64,000 nucleotides of DNA, taken from Paraburkholderia lycopersici. Lineage in GTDB: Bacteria > Pseudomonadota > Gammaproteobacteria > Burkholderiales > Burkholderiaceae. Shown piece by piece: positions 26,863 to 36,391 of the stretch. Below the pieces are notes generated by a model that was not told where the DNA came from, made no database searches, and worked only from the letters and a program-made list of their open reading frames with translations. The stretch's first letter is position 1. Each line of letters opens with the position of its first letter. The stretch is from positions 62,001 through 126,000 of the forward strand of contig NZ_FMYQ01000007.1 in the NCBI RefSeq assembly GCF_900096975.1, read 5' to 3'. A program made the position numbers and the translations under genes.

Positions 26863-28023
26863 ATGGAACCCACGAACAGTTTTGTCGACGAAGCACTCCT
26901 CAAGCGCGTCCCGCGATGGAGCAAGTACCTGGAAGCCAAACTCGGCTTCCGGAACCACTGGTATCCCGTCTTGCTGTCGCGCGACATCGCGGAAGCGCAG
27001 GTTGTTCCGGCGACTGTCTGCGGCGAAGAGATTCTTCTCAAGCGAATCGACGGGACGGTTCGCGCAATCCGTGACCGCTGTCTTCATCGCGGCGTGAAGT
27101 TCTCCGAGAAGGTGGAGTGCTATACGGAAAACACTATCACGTGCTGGTATCACGGCTTCACCTATAAATGGGAAAGCGGCAAGCTCTGTGACATCCTCGC
27201 TGCACCCGACAGCAAGGCGATTGGCCGCCGTGGAGTCAAGTCGTATCCGGTTCAGGAGGCAAAGGGCCTCGTGTTCGTGTTCGTGGGCGATGACGACGTC
27301 GAAGTTCCGCCGCTCAGTCAGGACGTGCCGCCGACGTTCCTCGATGAGGACCTCAGCGTTCACGCGGCAATTTACGACGTCGAATCCAACTGGCGCGTCG
27401 GCGCGGAGAACGGCTTCGACGGCCTGCATGTCTACATCCATCGTTCGTCAGAACTGGTGCCGAATACGCAGCGCTCGCTGCCCATCGGCCACCTCTCGGA
27501 CTCCGCGAAGGTCGAAATCTTCGAGGAAGAGGGGGCACCGAAGGGTGTCTACGACCTCTTCGCGAATCACGTGAGCGTGTGGGAAGGCAAGGTCGAAGGT
27601 AAGACTGTCATCACCGGCACGAAGCGCGTCTCGGACAAGCCGACCCGTACGACTGCGGCTTCCATCTGGCTCCCGTGCGTGCTGCGCGTGGACAATTTCC
27701 CTGACCAGGAAATCACGCAGTTCGAATGGTACGTGCCGGTCTCTGCGGACAAGCATCTGTACGTCATGACGGTCGGAAAGCGCGTTTCCAGCGAAAAGGA
27801 GCGTGCCGACTTCGAACACGAGTTCTGGTCGCGTTGGAAGCCGGTCGGCTTCGAGAACTTCAATGCACAGGACATCGGCGCCCGCGTCGCGCTGCAGAAG
27901 TACTACAAGAACGACAACTCGTGGCTCGACGAAATGCTCATCGAAGGCGACGCGCCGATTATCAAGTGGCGCGAGCTGTGCCACAAACACGCTCGCGGCG
28001 TGCAGAAGCCCGAGCACATGTAA
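26863..28023 (+). CDS. Rieske oxygenase terminal component, CarAa-like
   Basis: 386 residues, the same size as carbazole 1,9a-dioxygenase CarAa, and similar along its whole length as I remember it (KLGFRNHWYPV, DRCLHRGV, TITCWYH, GLLCDIL-type segment, YPVQEAKG). Rieske cluster ligands are C73, H75, C94 and H97. Mononuclear iron ligands are H189, H193 and D337. This homotrimeric subclass performs angular dioxygenation, monooxygenation or hydroxylation of fused or N-heterocyclic rings. It heads the operon with its ferredoxin. The exact substrate need not be carbazole. Confidence 0.9.
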   Translation: MEPTNSFVDEALLKRVPRWSKYLEAKLGFRNHWYPVLLSRDIAEAQVVPATVCGEEILLKRIDGTVRAIRDRCLHRGVKFSEKVECYTENTITCWYHGFTYKWESGKLCDILAAPDSKAIGRRGVKSYPVQEAKGLVFVFVGDDDVEVPPLSQDVPPTFLDEDLSVHAAIYDVESNWRVGAENGFDGLHVYIHRSSELVPNTQRSLPIGHLSDSAKVEIFEEEGAPKGVYDLFANHVSVWEGKVEGKTVITGTKRVSDKPTRTTAASIWLPCVLRVDNFPDQEITQFEWYVPVSADKHLYVMTVGKRVSSEKERADFEHEFWSRWKPVGFENFNAQDIGARVALQKYYKNDNSWLDEMLIEGDAPIIKWRELCHKHARGVQKPEHM

Positions 28024-28044
28024 TCGGACGGGAGTAACAAAGTC

Positions 28045-28365
28045 ATGGCTGAAAAGATTTTCCTCGTCCGCAAGAGTGACATGAACGACGGGTCGATGCG
28101 CCAGGTCTGTCTGGCCGAAAAGAACTCGGAACTGGCCGTCTACAAGGTGAAGGGGGAGTTCTACGTTACGGACGACTTGTGCACACACGGGATGGTCGCG
28201 TTGACGGGCGGCGACCTCGAAGGGACGACAGTCTACTGCCCGCTGCACGGCGGGGCGTTCGACGTATGCACCGGCAAAGCCACCGAGAAGCCGTGCACGA
28301 CGCCGCTGAAGACCTACGAAGTCGTGGTCGAGGCAGACGACGTGTACTGCATGTACGGAGACTGA
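28045..28365 (+). CDS. Rieske [2Fe-2S] ferredoxin (CarAc/NdoA type)
   Basis: 106 residues. Cluster ligands C46-x-H48 and C65-x2-H68 lie in LCTHGMVALTGG and YCPLHGGAFD. It carries electrons from the FAD reductase at 14289-15527 to the Rieske oxygenase. It sits 21 bases after the CarAa-like gene and before a second oxygenase, so it may serve both. Confidence 0.93.
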   Translation: MAEKIFLVRKSDMNDGSMRQVCLAEKNSELAVYKVKGEFYVTDDLCTHGMVALTGGDLEGTTVYCPLHGGAFDVCTGKATEKPCTTPLKTYEVVVEADDVYCMYGD

Positions 28366-28399
28366 CCGTCACTCACAGAATTATTTCTGGGAAGCAATC

Positions 28400-29674
28400 A
28401 TGTTCAGTAAAGAAGACAACGAGAAGCTCTGTCGCGTAGGGCCCGGTACCCCGATGGGTGAAGCCTTTCGTCGCTTGTGGATTCCGTTCCTGCTCCCGGA
28501 GGAGCTGAAGGCGGATGGTTCGCCATTGCGCGTTCGCCTCCTCGGCGAAGACCTCATCGCGTTTCGCGACACCGAGGGCAAGCTGGGTCTGCTCGACCGC
28601 TACTGCCCACATCGGCGCGTCGACCTTTTCTATGGTCGAAACGAGCACTGCGGTCTGCGCTGCCCGTACCACGGCTGGAAGTTCGATACGACCGGCCGCG
28701 TGACGGAGATGCCGGCGGAGCCTGAAAATTCGCAGATGCTGCAAGACACGCGAATCAAGAGCTATCCGATTATCGAGTGGGGCGGCGCGATTTGGGCGTA
28801 CATGGGTGACCCGGCTTGCAAGCCTGAGACCCCGCCTTTGATGGAATGGGCGACGGTCCCGGATTCGCATCGCTACGTTACGAAGCGTCTGCAGCGCACG
28901 AACTACGCGCAGGGTGTCGAAGGTGGCATCGACTCGAGCCACGTCGGCATTTTGCACAGTCGGCTGGACCCCGAGAAGGTGGAACTCCCGTTCAAACAAC
29001 GCCAGGTCTCGCCGATTTCGACGGTGCCGTACCTCGCGTCTGACACGGCGCCGAAATTCTTCGTTCGCCCGACCCGCCACGGCATGACCATTGGGGCGCG
29101 TCGCAATGCGACGGACGACAGCTATTACTGGCGTATCACGCAGTTCCTGCTGCCGTTCTACACCATGATTGCGCCTAACAAGGAGGGCGGCGTCGTCATG
29201 GGGCATTCGTGGACGCCCATCGACGACTACAACTGCTGGGTCTTCACGATGACGTGGAACAGCGAACGCCCGCTCTCGGAAGACGAGCGCGACAACGGCG
29301 CCGTGCATGCGGACACGAAGAACGACGGCAGCTACGAGCCGTTGGTCGATGCGTCGAGCGACTACGGTCTCGACCGCGAAGTTCAGCGCCTGCACAGCAT
29401 GACGGGTATCCACGGTATCGGAATGCAAGACACCGCTGTGCAGGAGAGCATGGGGCCGATTGTCGACCGCTCGCTGGAAAACCTCGGCTCGGGCGATGCC
29501 GCTATTACGCGATTCCGGCGACAACTACTGAGCATCGCGAACGAGCTTGCGGAGACCGGCCAGGTCACGGTCGCAAACAACCCCGACTGGTACAAGGTCA
29601 GGTCGGCGGGTGTCGTGCTCCCGCACGGTGTTGACTTCCAGGAAGGTGCGGCGAAGTACACCGAGGTGAAGTGA
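28400..29674 (+). CDS. Second Rieske oxygenase alpha subunit (phthalate 4,5-dioxygenase/CbaA type)
   Basis: 424 residues. Rieske ligands are C69, H71, C88 and H91 in DRYCPHRRVDLFYG and LRCPYHGW. Mononuclear iron ligands are probably H181 and H186 in EGGIDSSHVGILH. The start MFSKEDNEKLCRVGPGTPMG and WIPFLLPEEL are typical of the phthalate/3-chlorobenzoate dioxygenase group, which usually uses a ferredoxin-type reductase rather than a separate Rieske ferredoxin. It probably oxidises a carboxylated aromatic intermediate. Two unlike Rieske oxygenases in one operon imply two successive oxygenation steps. Confidence 0.9.
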   Translation: MFSKEDNEKLCRVGPGTPMGEAFRRLWIPFLLPEELKADGSPLRVRLLGEDLIAFRDTEGKLGLLDRYCPHRRVDLFYGRNEHCGLRCPYHGWKFDTTGRVTEMPAEPENSQMLQDTRIKSYPIIEWGGAIWAYMGDPACKPETPPLMEWATVPDSHRYVTKRLQRTNYAQGVEGGIDSSHVGILHSRLDPEKVELPFKQRQVSPISTVPYLASDTAPKFFVRPTRHGMTIGARRNATDDSYYWRITQFLLPFYTMIAPNKEGGVVMGHSWTPIDDYNCWVFTMTWNSERPLSEDERDNGAVHADTKNDGSYEPLVDASSDYGLDREVQRLHSMTGIHGIGMQDTAVQESMGPIVDRSLENLGSGDAAITRFRRQLLSIANELAETGQVTVANNPDWYKVRSAGVVLPHGVDFQEGAAKYTEVK

Positions 29675-29725
29675 TGCCCTTAGGCCGGGCGGAGCTCTGC
29701 CTGGCCTGTTTGTCGGACTAAATCC

Positions 29726-30517
29726 ATGCAATCAGAACTGAAACACACCCTCGATGACGTCGCGGCGCTTTTGCGGGATGCGGAGCGTACGCGCGTGCCG
29801 GTCGCTCCGCTGAGCACGGTGTACGGAAACATCAGCGATTCGGAGGCGTATGCAATCCAGCGCATCAACTGTGAAGCCAGGCTTCAGTCTGGCGAGCGTG
29901 TTGTTGGCCGCAAAATCGGATTGACATCTGCCGCGGTCCAGAAACAACTCGGCGTGGGGCAGCCAGACTTCGGAACACTCTTTGCGTCGATGGCACACGG
30001 CGACGGCGAAGCGATTCGTCTAGCTTCGCTCATCCAGCCGAAAATCGAGGCAGAAGTCGCGCTGGTGCTGAAGACGGACCTGCTACACGAGCGCCATACG
30101 TATGCGGACCTGTTGCGCGCGGTTGACTACGCCCTTGCCGCAGTTGAGGTCGTCGACAGTCGTATCGAGAACTGGAAGATTAGCTTCTCCGATACGGTCT
30201 CGGACAATGGCTCCAGCGCGCGGTTCGTGTTGGGGAGCCGCCCGGTTCCCTTGAGGCACATCGACCTCGCGAATTGCTATATGGAACTGCGGCAGGGCGG
30301 GAAAGTGCTATCGGACGGAACCGGTGCAGCATGCATGGGCAATCCCCTAAATGCGGCTGTGTGGCTCGCTGACCGCATGGTTCGAGAAGGGACACCTTTG
30401 CGCGCAGGTGACATCGTTTTGACAGGAGCGCTCGGTCCGATGGTTGCCGTGAAGGAGCCCGGTGCGTACGAAGTAACTATCGATGGACTGGGCAGCGTGC
30501 GAGCGGTTTTCGAATAA
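29726..30517 (+). CDS. mhpD: 2-hydroxypenta-2,4-dienoate (2-keto-4-pentenoate) hydratase
   Basis: 263 residues, the usual length for MhpD/BphH/XylJ. Characteristic blocks are VVGRKIGLTS, the metal-binding IEAEVALVL and SDNGSSARFVLG, and a C-terminal TGALGPMVAV. It adds water to the dienoate released by the C-C hydrolase, giving 4-hydroxy-2-oxopentanoate. Located 51 bases after the second oxygenase gene and upstream of MhpF and MhpE, the standard order of this lower pathway. Confidence 0.93.
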   Translation: MQSELKHTLDDVAALLRDAERTRVPVAPLSTVYGNISDSEAYAIQRINCEARLQSGERVVGRKIGLTSAAVQKQLGVGQPDFGTLFASMAHGDGEAIRLASLIQPKIEAEVALVLKTDLLHERHTYADLLRAVDYALAAVEVVDSRIENWKISFSDTVSDNGSSARFVLGSRPVPLRHIDLANCYMELRQGGKVLSDGTGAACMGNPLNAAVWLADRMVREGTPLRAGDIVLTGALGPMVAVKEPGAYEVTIDGLGSVRAVFE

Positions 30518-30702
30518 ACCTACTGCATTCCCCTCAACGCAGGGTTCATTGGATGTTGGGTTAGTCGACTCCACCCGCGTCAGATGCGCCCTAACTGTCG
30601 TGTAGAAGGTATGCCTTTTGCAACGGGCGGCGCCGGACGCTTTCGGCGCCCTTGATGCTGTGCCGTGAGTGCGGGCGTGTCTCGCATGTACCAGGAAAAT
30701 AT

Positions 30703-31635
30703 ATGAAAGCCAAAGTAGCGATTGTTGGGTCGGGCAATATTGGCACAGACCTGATGGTCAAAGTCATGCGTAACAGCAACCACCTCGAGATGGCGGCTAT
30801 GGTCGGCATTGACCCGAATTCCGACGGTCTCGCGCGTGCTGCGCACCTTGGCGTTGCGACAACGCACGAAGGTGTGCAAGGGCTCACGCGACTGCCGATT
30901 TTTAAGGACATCGATTTCGTGTTCGATGCGACCTCTGCGGGCGCACACGTGAAAAACGATGCCCTGCTGCGCGAACTGAAGCCCTCGATTCGCGTGATTG
31001 ACCTGACGCCAGCTGCTATCGGACCGTACTGCGTGCCCGTCGTCAACCTCGATGCTCATATCGACGCGCTGAACGTGAACATGGTTACGTGCGGCGGCCA
31101 GGCCACGATTCCCATCGTCGCAGCGGTATCGCGCGTCGCCAAAGTTCACTATGCAGAGATTGTTGCGTCAATCAGCAGCAAGTCGGCGGGGCCGGGGACG
31201 CGAGCGAACATCGACGAATTCACGGAAACCACGTCGAAGGCCATTGAAGTGGTCGGTGGTGCGTCGAAGGGGAAGGCAATTATCGTGCTGAACCCGGCAG
31301 AGCCACCAGTAATGATGCGTGACACCGTCTACACGCTCTCCGAAGTCGCTGAGCGCGAGGAGGTGGAGGCATCCATCGAGGACACCGTCGCGAAGGTCAA
31401 TGCGTACGTGCCGGGTTACCGGTTGAAGCAACGCGTGCAGTTCGACGAGATACCGGCGAACGCTCCGCTCAACGTTCCGGGTCTCGGCAAATTCAGTGGT
31501 CTCAAGACGTCGGTCTTTCTCGAGGTGGAAGGCGCCGCACATTATCTCCCGGCATACGCGGGCAACCTCGACATCATGACGTCAGCGGCTCTCGCGACCG
31601 CTGAGCGCATGGCGCAGTCGCTCTTGAGCGCATAA
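30703..31635 (+). CDS. mhpF: Acetaldehyde dehydrogenase (acylating)
   Basis: 310 residues from the ATG at 30703 (CCAGGAAAATAT before it); an upstream extension to 30652 is not needed. It has an N-terminal NAD-binding [15 protein letters not shown], and the catalytic Cys130 in [13 protein letters not shown]. It turns acetaldehyde, channelled from the aldolase, into acetyl-CoA with NAD and CoA. Immediately upstream of its partner aldolase, with which this enzyme always forms a complex. Confidence 0.96.
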   Translation: MKAKVAIVGSGNIGTDLMVKVMRNSNHLEMAAMVGIDPNSDGLARAAHLGVATTHEGVQGLTRLPIFKDIDFVFDATSAGAHVKNDALLRELKPSIRVIDLTPAAIGPYCVPVVNLDAHIDALNVNMVTCGGQATIPIVAAVSRVAKVHYAEIVASISSKSAGPGTRANIDEFTETTSKAIEVVGGASKGKAIIVLNPAEPPVMMRDTVYTLSEVAEREEVEASIEDTVAKVNAYVPGYRLKQRVQFDEIPANAPLNVPGLGKFSGLKTSVFLEVEGAAHYLPAYAGNLDIMTSAALATAERMAQSLLSA

Positions 31636-31646
31636 GGGAGTCGTCA

Positions 31647-32660
31647 ATGAGCAAAAAACTCTATATCTCCGACGTCACGCTGCGCGATGGCAGTCATGCG
31701 ATTCGTCACCAGTATTCCATCCAGAACGTGCAGGACATCGCTCGTGCTTTGGACAAGGCACGGGTCGACAGCATCGAAGTCGCGCACGGTGATGGCTTGC
31801 AGGGCTCGAGCTTCAACTACGGATTCGGCGCGCACAGCGACCTCGAATGGATTGAGGCGGTCGCGGAGGTTGTCACGCACGCAAAGATTGCAACCCTGCT
31901 TCTGCCCGGCATCGGAACGATTCACGACCTGAAGGCGGCGTATAACGCGGGCGCGCGAGTCGTGCGTGTGGCGACTCACTGCACCGAGGCTGATATCTCG
32001 AAGCAGCACATCGAGTATGCGCGTGAGCTGGGTATGGACACCGTCGGCTTCCTGATGATGAGCCATATGACGACCCCGGACAATCTCGCCGTCGAAGCGA
32101 AGAAGATGGAGAGCTACGGCGCGACATGCATCTACGTGGTCGATTCGGGCGGTGCTTTGACAATGACCGACGTGCGAGACCGCTTCCGGGCCATAAAGTC
32201 TGTGCTCAAAGCCGAAACGCAGACGGGCATGCACGCCCATCACAATCTCTCGCTCGGGGTCGCGAATTCCATCGTGGCGGTGGAGGAGGGGTGCGACCGC
32301 GTCGACGCATCACTCGCTGGGATGGGGGCAGGCGCAGGCAACGCGCCGTTGGAAGTGTTCATCGCAGCCGCCGAGCGTATGGGCTGGAATCACGGCACTG
32401 ACCTCTACACGCTGATGGACGCTGCTGACGACATCGTACGTCCACTGCAAGACCGGCCTGTGCGAGTAGACCGCGAGACGCTTGCACTCGGTTACGCGGG
32501 GGTCTATTCAAGCTTCCTGCGGCATTCGGAAGTCGCCGCGAAGAAGTATGGTCTGAAGACTGTCGATATCCTCGTCGAATTGGGCAAGCGCCGGATGGTT
32601 GGCGGCCAGGAAGACATGATTGTTGACGTCGCACTCGACCTGCTCGCTGGCACGCGGTAA
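31647..32660 (+). CDS. mhpE: 4-hydroxy-2-oxovalerate aldolase
   Basis: 337 residues with GGGAGT before the ATG. Family motifs are [14 protein letters not shown] with the metal-binding Asp, [15 protein letters not shown], and the [13 protein letters not shown] metal site. It cleaves 4-hydroxy-2-oxopentanoate into pyruvate and acetaldehyde, and passes the aldehyde to MhpF. Last gene of the operon, followed by a strong terminator. Confidence 0.96.
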   Translation: MSKKLYISDVTLRDGSHAIRHQYSIQNVQDIARALDKARVDSIEVAHGDGLQGSSFNYGFGAHSDLEWIEAVAEVVTHAKIATLLLPGIGTIHDLKAAYNAGARVVRVATHCTEADISKQHIEYARELGMDTVGFLMMSHMTTPDNLAVEAKKMESYGATCIYVVDSGGALTMTDVRDRFRAIKSVLKAETQTGMHAHHNLSLGVANSIVAVEEGCDRVDASLAGMGAGAGNAPLEVFIAAAERMGWNHGTDLYTLMDAADDIVRPLQDRPVRVDRETLALGYAGVYSSFLRHSEVAAKKYGLKTVDILVELGKRRMVGGQEDMIVDVALDLLAGTR

Positions 32661-32682
32661 GCACTCGACCAACGAACCGACA

Positions 32683-32713
32683 AACGCCCCACCGTGCCTC
32701 ACGCTGGGGCGTT
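32683..32713 (+). terminator. Terminator of the oxygenase/Mhp operon
   Basis: AACGCCCCA (32683-32691) pairs perfectly with TGGGGCGTT (32705-32713), loop 13 bases, followed by ATT. It lies 23 bases after the aldolase stop. Confidence 0.75.
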
Positions 32714-32823
32714 ATTGCTCTTGCGTGGCGTTGAGCCGTTAGGGCGAAGACCGACGCGTACAGACGGTGTTGGTCGCATCGATTTAGCAGCTCACCTATG
32801 ATGAGCCTCAAGCTCACAACGCC

Positions 32824-34419
32824 ATGACCATCGCTCGACGTCTAACTATTCTTGTCACCATTGCACTGGTCTTTCCATTTGCAGTCGGCGCTTATGCCCT
32901 GACGGTCTTCGGATTGACTGTGTGCAGCATCGAAGCTCAGGCGAATCCGTCGGCCGCCGAGCAACTTGCCACTTTGATGTCCGAGGAAGCCAATCTGCGC
33001 GCTGAGGTTTATCGGGCACTTGAAGAAGGGCAGCCAGACCGCAGTCCGATTGACGAGGCCATGAATCGGACACAGCAAAGAGCACAGACGGTAGTCAAGT
33101 CGTGGCAGGCGAACATGGCGACGAGAGACGCGCATGAACTTGGCGACGGATTTCTCCAGAACCTAAACAGGCTCAAAACTGCTGAAGACCAACTTGGAGA
33201 CGCGGTGAGCCGAGGAGACTTTTCAAAGGCGCGCGAGATAGTGGCGCCCAAAGGGGCGTTCTCCGTGTCCTTCGCCGATGCACGAGCGGACGCAGAACGT
33301 TACGCTACAGAACAGCGCAACGAAGCTGATATCAAGGGAACGCTGGTACACGCATCTTGGGGCTTGGTGCTGGCTTTGGGTGTGGGCCTCGCGTTTGTGA
33401 GCGCCTTTGGCATCAAGGCATATCGCATCGTGACTCGCGCATTGAACGGGATGCGGATGACGTTCGAGGGAGTTAGCGAAACCATGGATTTGTCCGCGCC
33501 TGCTCCGGTGAGGCGCCAGGACGAGATTGGTGCTGCTGCACGAGCCTTCAATAAGCTTCTATACCGCGTATCGGAGACCGTCAGGGAGGTACGCGCAGGC
33601 GCCGAGTCTGTAAGCGCGGGGTCGCGCGAGATAGCTGCCGGCAACGCGGACTTATCGGCGCGGACGGAACTGCAGGCGACGGCGCTTGAGCAGACGACCG
33701 CAAGCATGAAGCACCTGATGAGCGCCGTGCGGCAGAACGTGGATACAGCCCACGCTGCACGCAATCTGTCCATGCGCGCGGCGGAGATATCCGAACACGG
33801 AGGACAAGTCGTTGAGCGAATGATTGCCACAATGGACGATATAACGCGGGCGTCCAGACGGATTGGCGAGATTACTTCGCTTATCGAAGGCATTGCATTC
33901 CAGACCAACATCCTGGCCTTAAATGCCGCGGTGGAGGCGGCGAGAGCAGGTGACCAGGGTAGAGGCTTTGGCGTCGTCGCGTCGGAGGTTCGAAACTTGG
34001 CGCAGCGTAGCGCCACGGCCGCAAAGGAAATCAAGGAACTGATAGCTGGCTCCGGAGAAACCATTCAAAGAGGGGCGAGTGAGGCGCGTGACGCTGGCGA
34101 GGCGACATCGTCTATGCGCGATGTCATTCAGCAGGTGGCGACGCTAATTGGCGAGATTGCGTTGGCGTCGGAAGAGCAGTCGACCGGCATCGAGCAGGTG
34201 AACATTGCAATCGTTCAGATGGACCGGGTGACCGTCCAGAATGCTGCGCTTGTTCAGCAGGCTGCGGCCGCGGCGCAGCTTCTGGAATCGGAATCGTCGA
34301 AGCTGTCGGACACGGTTTCGGTGTTCAAGATTGCAGTTGCCCCGGCCCAAGATGTGACGCAAGGCAGTGACGATTCGGCCAGAACCTACAGTGCCAATCT
34401 CGAGCCGTTACCGGCCTGA
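32824..34419 (+). CDS. Methyl-accepting chemotaxis protein
   Basis: 531 residues. Two membrane helices (about 8-32 and 178-200) frame a periplasmic domain of about 145 residues, which fits a four-helix-bundle ligand domain. A HAMP segment follows, then the long cytoplasmic signalling coil with the near-invariant hairpin tip (IEGIAFQTNILALNAAVEAA, then GRGFGVVASEVR). It lies directly behind the catabolic operon with its own space for a promoter, so it may steer cells to the pathway substrate. Ligand unknown. Confidence 0.94.
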   Translation: MTIARRLTILVTIALVFPFAVGAYALTVFGLTVCSIEAQANPSAAEQLATLMSEEANLRAEVYRALEEGQPDRSPIDEAMNRTQQRAQTVVKSWQANMATRDAHELGDGFLQNLNRLKTAEDQLGDAVSRGDFSKAREIVAPKGAFSVSFADARADAERYATEQRNEADIKGTLVHASWGLVLALGVGLAFVSAFGIKAYRIVTRALNGMRMTFEGVSETMDLSAPAPVRRQDEIGAAARAFNKLLYRVSETVREVRAGAESVSAGSREIAAGNADLSARTELQATALEQTTASMKHLMSAVRQNVDTAHAARNLSMRAAEISEHGGQVVERMIATMDDITRASRRIGEITSLIEGIAFQTNILALNAAVEAARAGDQGRGFGVVASEVRNLAQRSATAAKEIKELIAGSGETIQRGASEARDAGEATSSMRDVIQQVATLIGEIALASEEQSTGIEQVNIAIVQMDRVTVQNAALVQQAAAAAQLLESESSKLSDTVSVFKIAVAPAQDVTQGSDDSARTYSANLEPLPA

Positions 34420-34822
34420 GCCGGAGACATCGTGCCCCTGGCTCACGTTCGTATCGCAGCGTTCTCGCTTGGCAGAAGCCCCAGCGAAGACTTCTCCCCA
34501 GCGCGTTACCGCCTGATGAGAGGGGGGGCGCGAGCGCCCTGCTGCGCACGCATTACTGAGACTCACGCATAGCTAATATTGAATTCGTTTGTTCGGCAAT
34601 ATTGCCGGACATACCTTCGTGTCAGAGCAAAGTAATCCAGAGACGTCGTACTTGAATGGCACACTCGTCGACGTCGCGCGGGTAACTCTTGACCAACTCA
34701 GCACGGAGGGTAGCGTGTGAGGTCATATATTCCGCAACCAGGTCAAATCAGCCCAGGCAAAGGTCTAGCAGCCGCCAGTCGGCTGCAGGCAAATGGGCAC
34801 GCTCGCGTCAACTGCGATGACG
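34420..34822. other. Intergenic region, nothing recognised
   Basis: About 400 bases after the chemoreceptor gene. It has AT-rich patches near 34560-34620 but no gene or clear hairpin that I can support. Confidence 0.4.
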
Positions 34823-35215
34823 TTAGCCTTTAGTCATCAACTCCAGCGTCTTTTCTTGGAATCGCTCCCATCTGTTAGCTCTCTCACTGGGGCTAATTGC
34901 CTGGTCCTTCAGGATGCTGCAGTAGGTCGACGAGAGTATTTGCAACGCCGTGAGGCGGTCCGCGTGGGGAAATTTGTCAAAGAGACTCTGAGCGGTCGTC
35001 TCCGTCTTGACTTCAATCTGGGCCGCACTAATCTTACCAAGAGTCCCTGCTTTCGCTGAGATAGCAGTCTGCACGTTGTGCCCAATTGAATCGGCCGGCG
35101 GCGGCATTGGTGGGCAAGTGATTTCCCCTTCTGCGTTCGCATTGGGAGCCAGCGAGTACAACACGAAAGCCGCTACGACGCGAGCAAGTCGCTCCACATT
35201 TGTACGTCCTTTCAT
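34823..35215 (-). CDS. Small secreted protein sharing a domain with its divergent neighbour
   Basis: 130 residues. Signal peptide: basic start, hydrophobic RVVAAFVLYSLAP, then cleavage near ANAEG. The mature part begins CPPMPPPADS and contains FDKFPHADRLTALQILSSTYCSILKD. The divergent gene encodes nearly the same motif (FAKFPHADRMLALQMMAATYCSMIHD) after its own signal peptide. The product is therefore a periplasmic, domain-only form. Function unknown. Confidence 0.75.
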   Translation of the reverse strand: MKGRTNVERLARVVAAFVLYSLAPNANAEGEITCPPMPPPADSIGHNVQTAISAKAGTLGKISAAQIEVKTETTAQSLFDKFPHADRLTALQILSSTYCSILKDQAISPSERANRWERFQEKTLELMTKG

Positions 35216-35291
35216 AGCTCATCTCCAATCGGCCTAAAGGATTACGACCGTGAAAGCAAATCAGCGAACAAAAGAAAAGGAATTTTTTGGA

Positions 35292-36095
35292 ATGCACTTC
35301 GACATCGTCGGGAAAAGGTTCGTCATATCGGCGCTCACTGCTCTGCTGGGCGTTCCTCATGGGAGTGAAGCGGCCACACCCATCGTCTGCCCTTCCATGC
35401 CAGCTTCACTGACCACCTTGGGGAATGAGGGAACGAACGAAATAAGAACTGTCTCCAACAACATCGCTCAATCGTCGGTTTCAGAAACATCCCACAAGAC
35501 AACCGTTGCATCCAGCGCAGTCTTCGCTAAATTTCCCCACGCCGACCGAATGCTAGCTTTACAGATGATGGCCGCAACCTATTGCTCAATGATTCATGAC
35601 TTCAATCCAGAACTAAGAAGTCAAAAATGGAAGGCCTTCTACGACAGCTACGTTGGTGCGCTGCCGACGGGCCCGACTGCGCAACCGAAACCAGTCCCTA
35701 AAACGCCACATCCTGTTCAGGAAGCAGAGAAGCCACCATCATCTTTGACATACGATGAGGCCTCTGCTGAACTCAGTCGCCATAACGCCGCGCGGGCATT
35801 TGAGGCCTTCAAGGTCCAGTCCGAGAATGGCGATGGACGCGCAGCATATCAGTTGGGACGAATGTATCAAATCGGAATCGGAATGTCCCCTAATCCAGCG
35901 TTAGCGCACGAAGCCTATCTCCGCGCAGCGAATCTCGGTATTCGTGAGGCTCAGCACAATCTCGCAGTCACGTATCAGAACGGTGATGGAACAGAAAAGA
36001 ACCTACCATTGGCTCGTTTGTGGTTCGAGCAAGCCGCGCGGCAAGGTTTTGAACCATCGAAGAGAGTACTACAGGCTGCGGGCGAAAATTTTTAG
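35292..36095 (+). CDS. Secreted protein with Cys-containing N-terminal domain and Sel1-like repeats
   Basis: 267 residues from the ATG at 35292 (AAGGA about ten bases upstream), which gives a good signal peptide (FVISALTALLGVPHGSEA); a GTG at 35250 would add 14 residues. The N-terminal domain matches the divergent secreted protein. After a Pro-rich linker (about 130-155), two to three Sel1/TPR-like repeats follow (GDGRAAYQLGRMYQIGIG, then AQHNLAVTYQNGDGTEKN, then ARLWFEQAARQGF). Sel1 repeats bind proteins, so this is probably a periplasmic scaffold or interaction partner. Confidence 0.78.
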   Translation: MHFDIVGKRFVISALTALLGVPHGSEAATPIVCPSMPASLTTLGNEGTNEIRTVSNNIAQSSVSETSHKTTVASSAVFAKFPHADRMLALQMMAATYCSMIHDFNPELRSQKWKAFYDSYVGALPTGPTAQPKPVPKTPHPVQEAEKPPSSLTYDEASAELSRHNAARAFEAFKVQSENGDGRAAYQLGRMYQIGIGMSPNPALAHEAYLRAANLGIREAQHNLAVTYQNGDGTEKNLPLARLWFEQAARQGFEPSKRVLQAAGENF

Positions 36096-36391
36096 TTTGG
36101 CTGCGTGGGATTTGCGCTCACATAGTTGCCATTTAGTTGTCCGGGGTCAAACGTGGTGCCAGCGTAATTTTTTTGGCACACCTCCGCCATGCCGCCGCCG
36201 AACGCGACACATTGTTCGCGTCCCCCTTCCACCTGGATTTTTTGAATGCAGGCAGCCGAACACTTCCAGAGCTCCTGATTGACTATCCCCTTTGCTCTTG
36301 TCATGCTCAGACTCATCGTTTCAACGCCGCTGCATCCAGACAGGAGCGCGACGAATAACAGATGTTTGGAGAGTTGATACGCGGGGTTCAT
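36092..36391 (-). CDS. Small Cys-rich lipoprotein, second of a tandem pair
   Basis: 99 residues with a signal peptide and lipobox LLSGC (Cys20). The mature part has spaced cysteines, in CSAACIQKIQ, REQCVAFGGG and AEVCQKN, similar to the upstream neighbour. Its start overlaps that gene's stop as ATGA (36388-36391), so the two are translationally coupled. Its own stop overlaps the convergent Sel1 gene by four bases. Possibly a disulfide-bonded surface or periplasmic lipoprotein; function unknown. Confidence 0.68.
   Translation of the reverse strand: MNPAYQLSKHLLFVALLSGCSGVETMSLSMTRAKGIVNQELWKCSAACIQKIQVEGGREQCVAFGGGMAEVCQKNYAGTTFDPGQLNGNYVSANPTQPN

Noticed and set aside
28373..29524. A 383-codon minus frame opposite the second Rieske oxygenase
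   Set aside because: The plus-strand gene has Rieske and iron-binding motifs; the antisense frame lacks any motif and a ribosome site.
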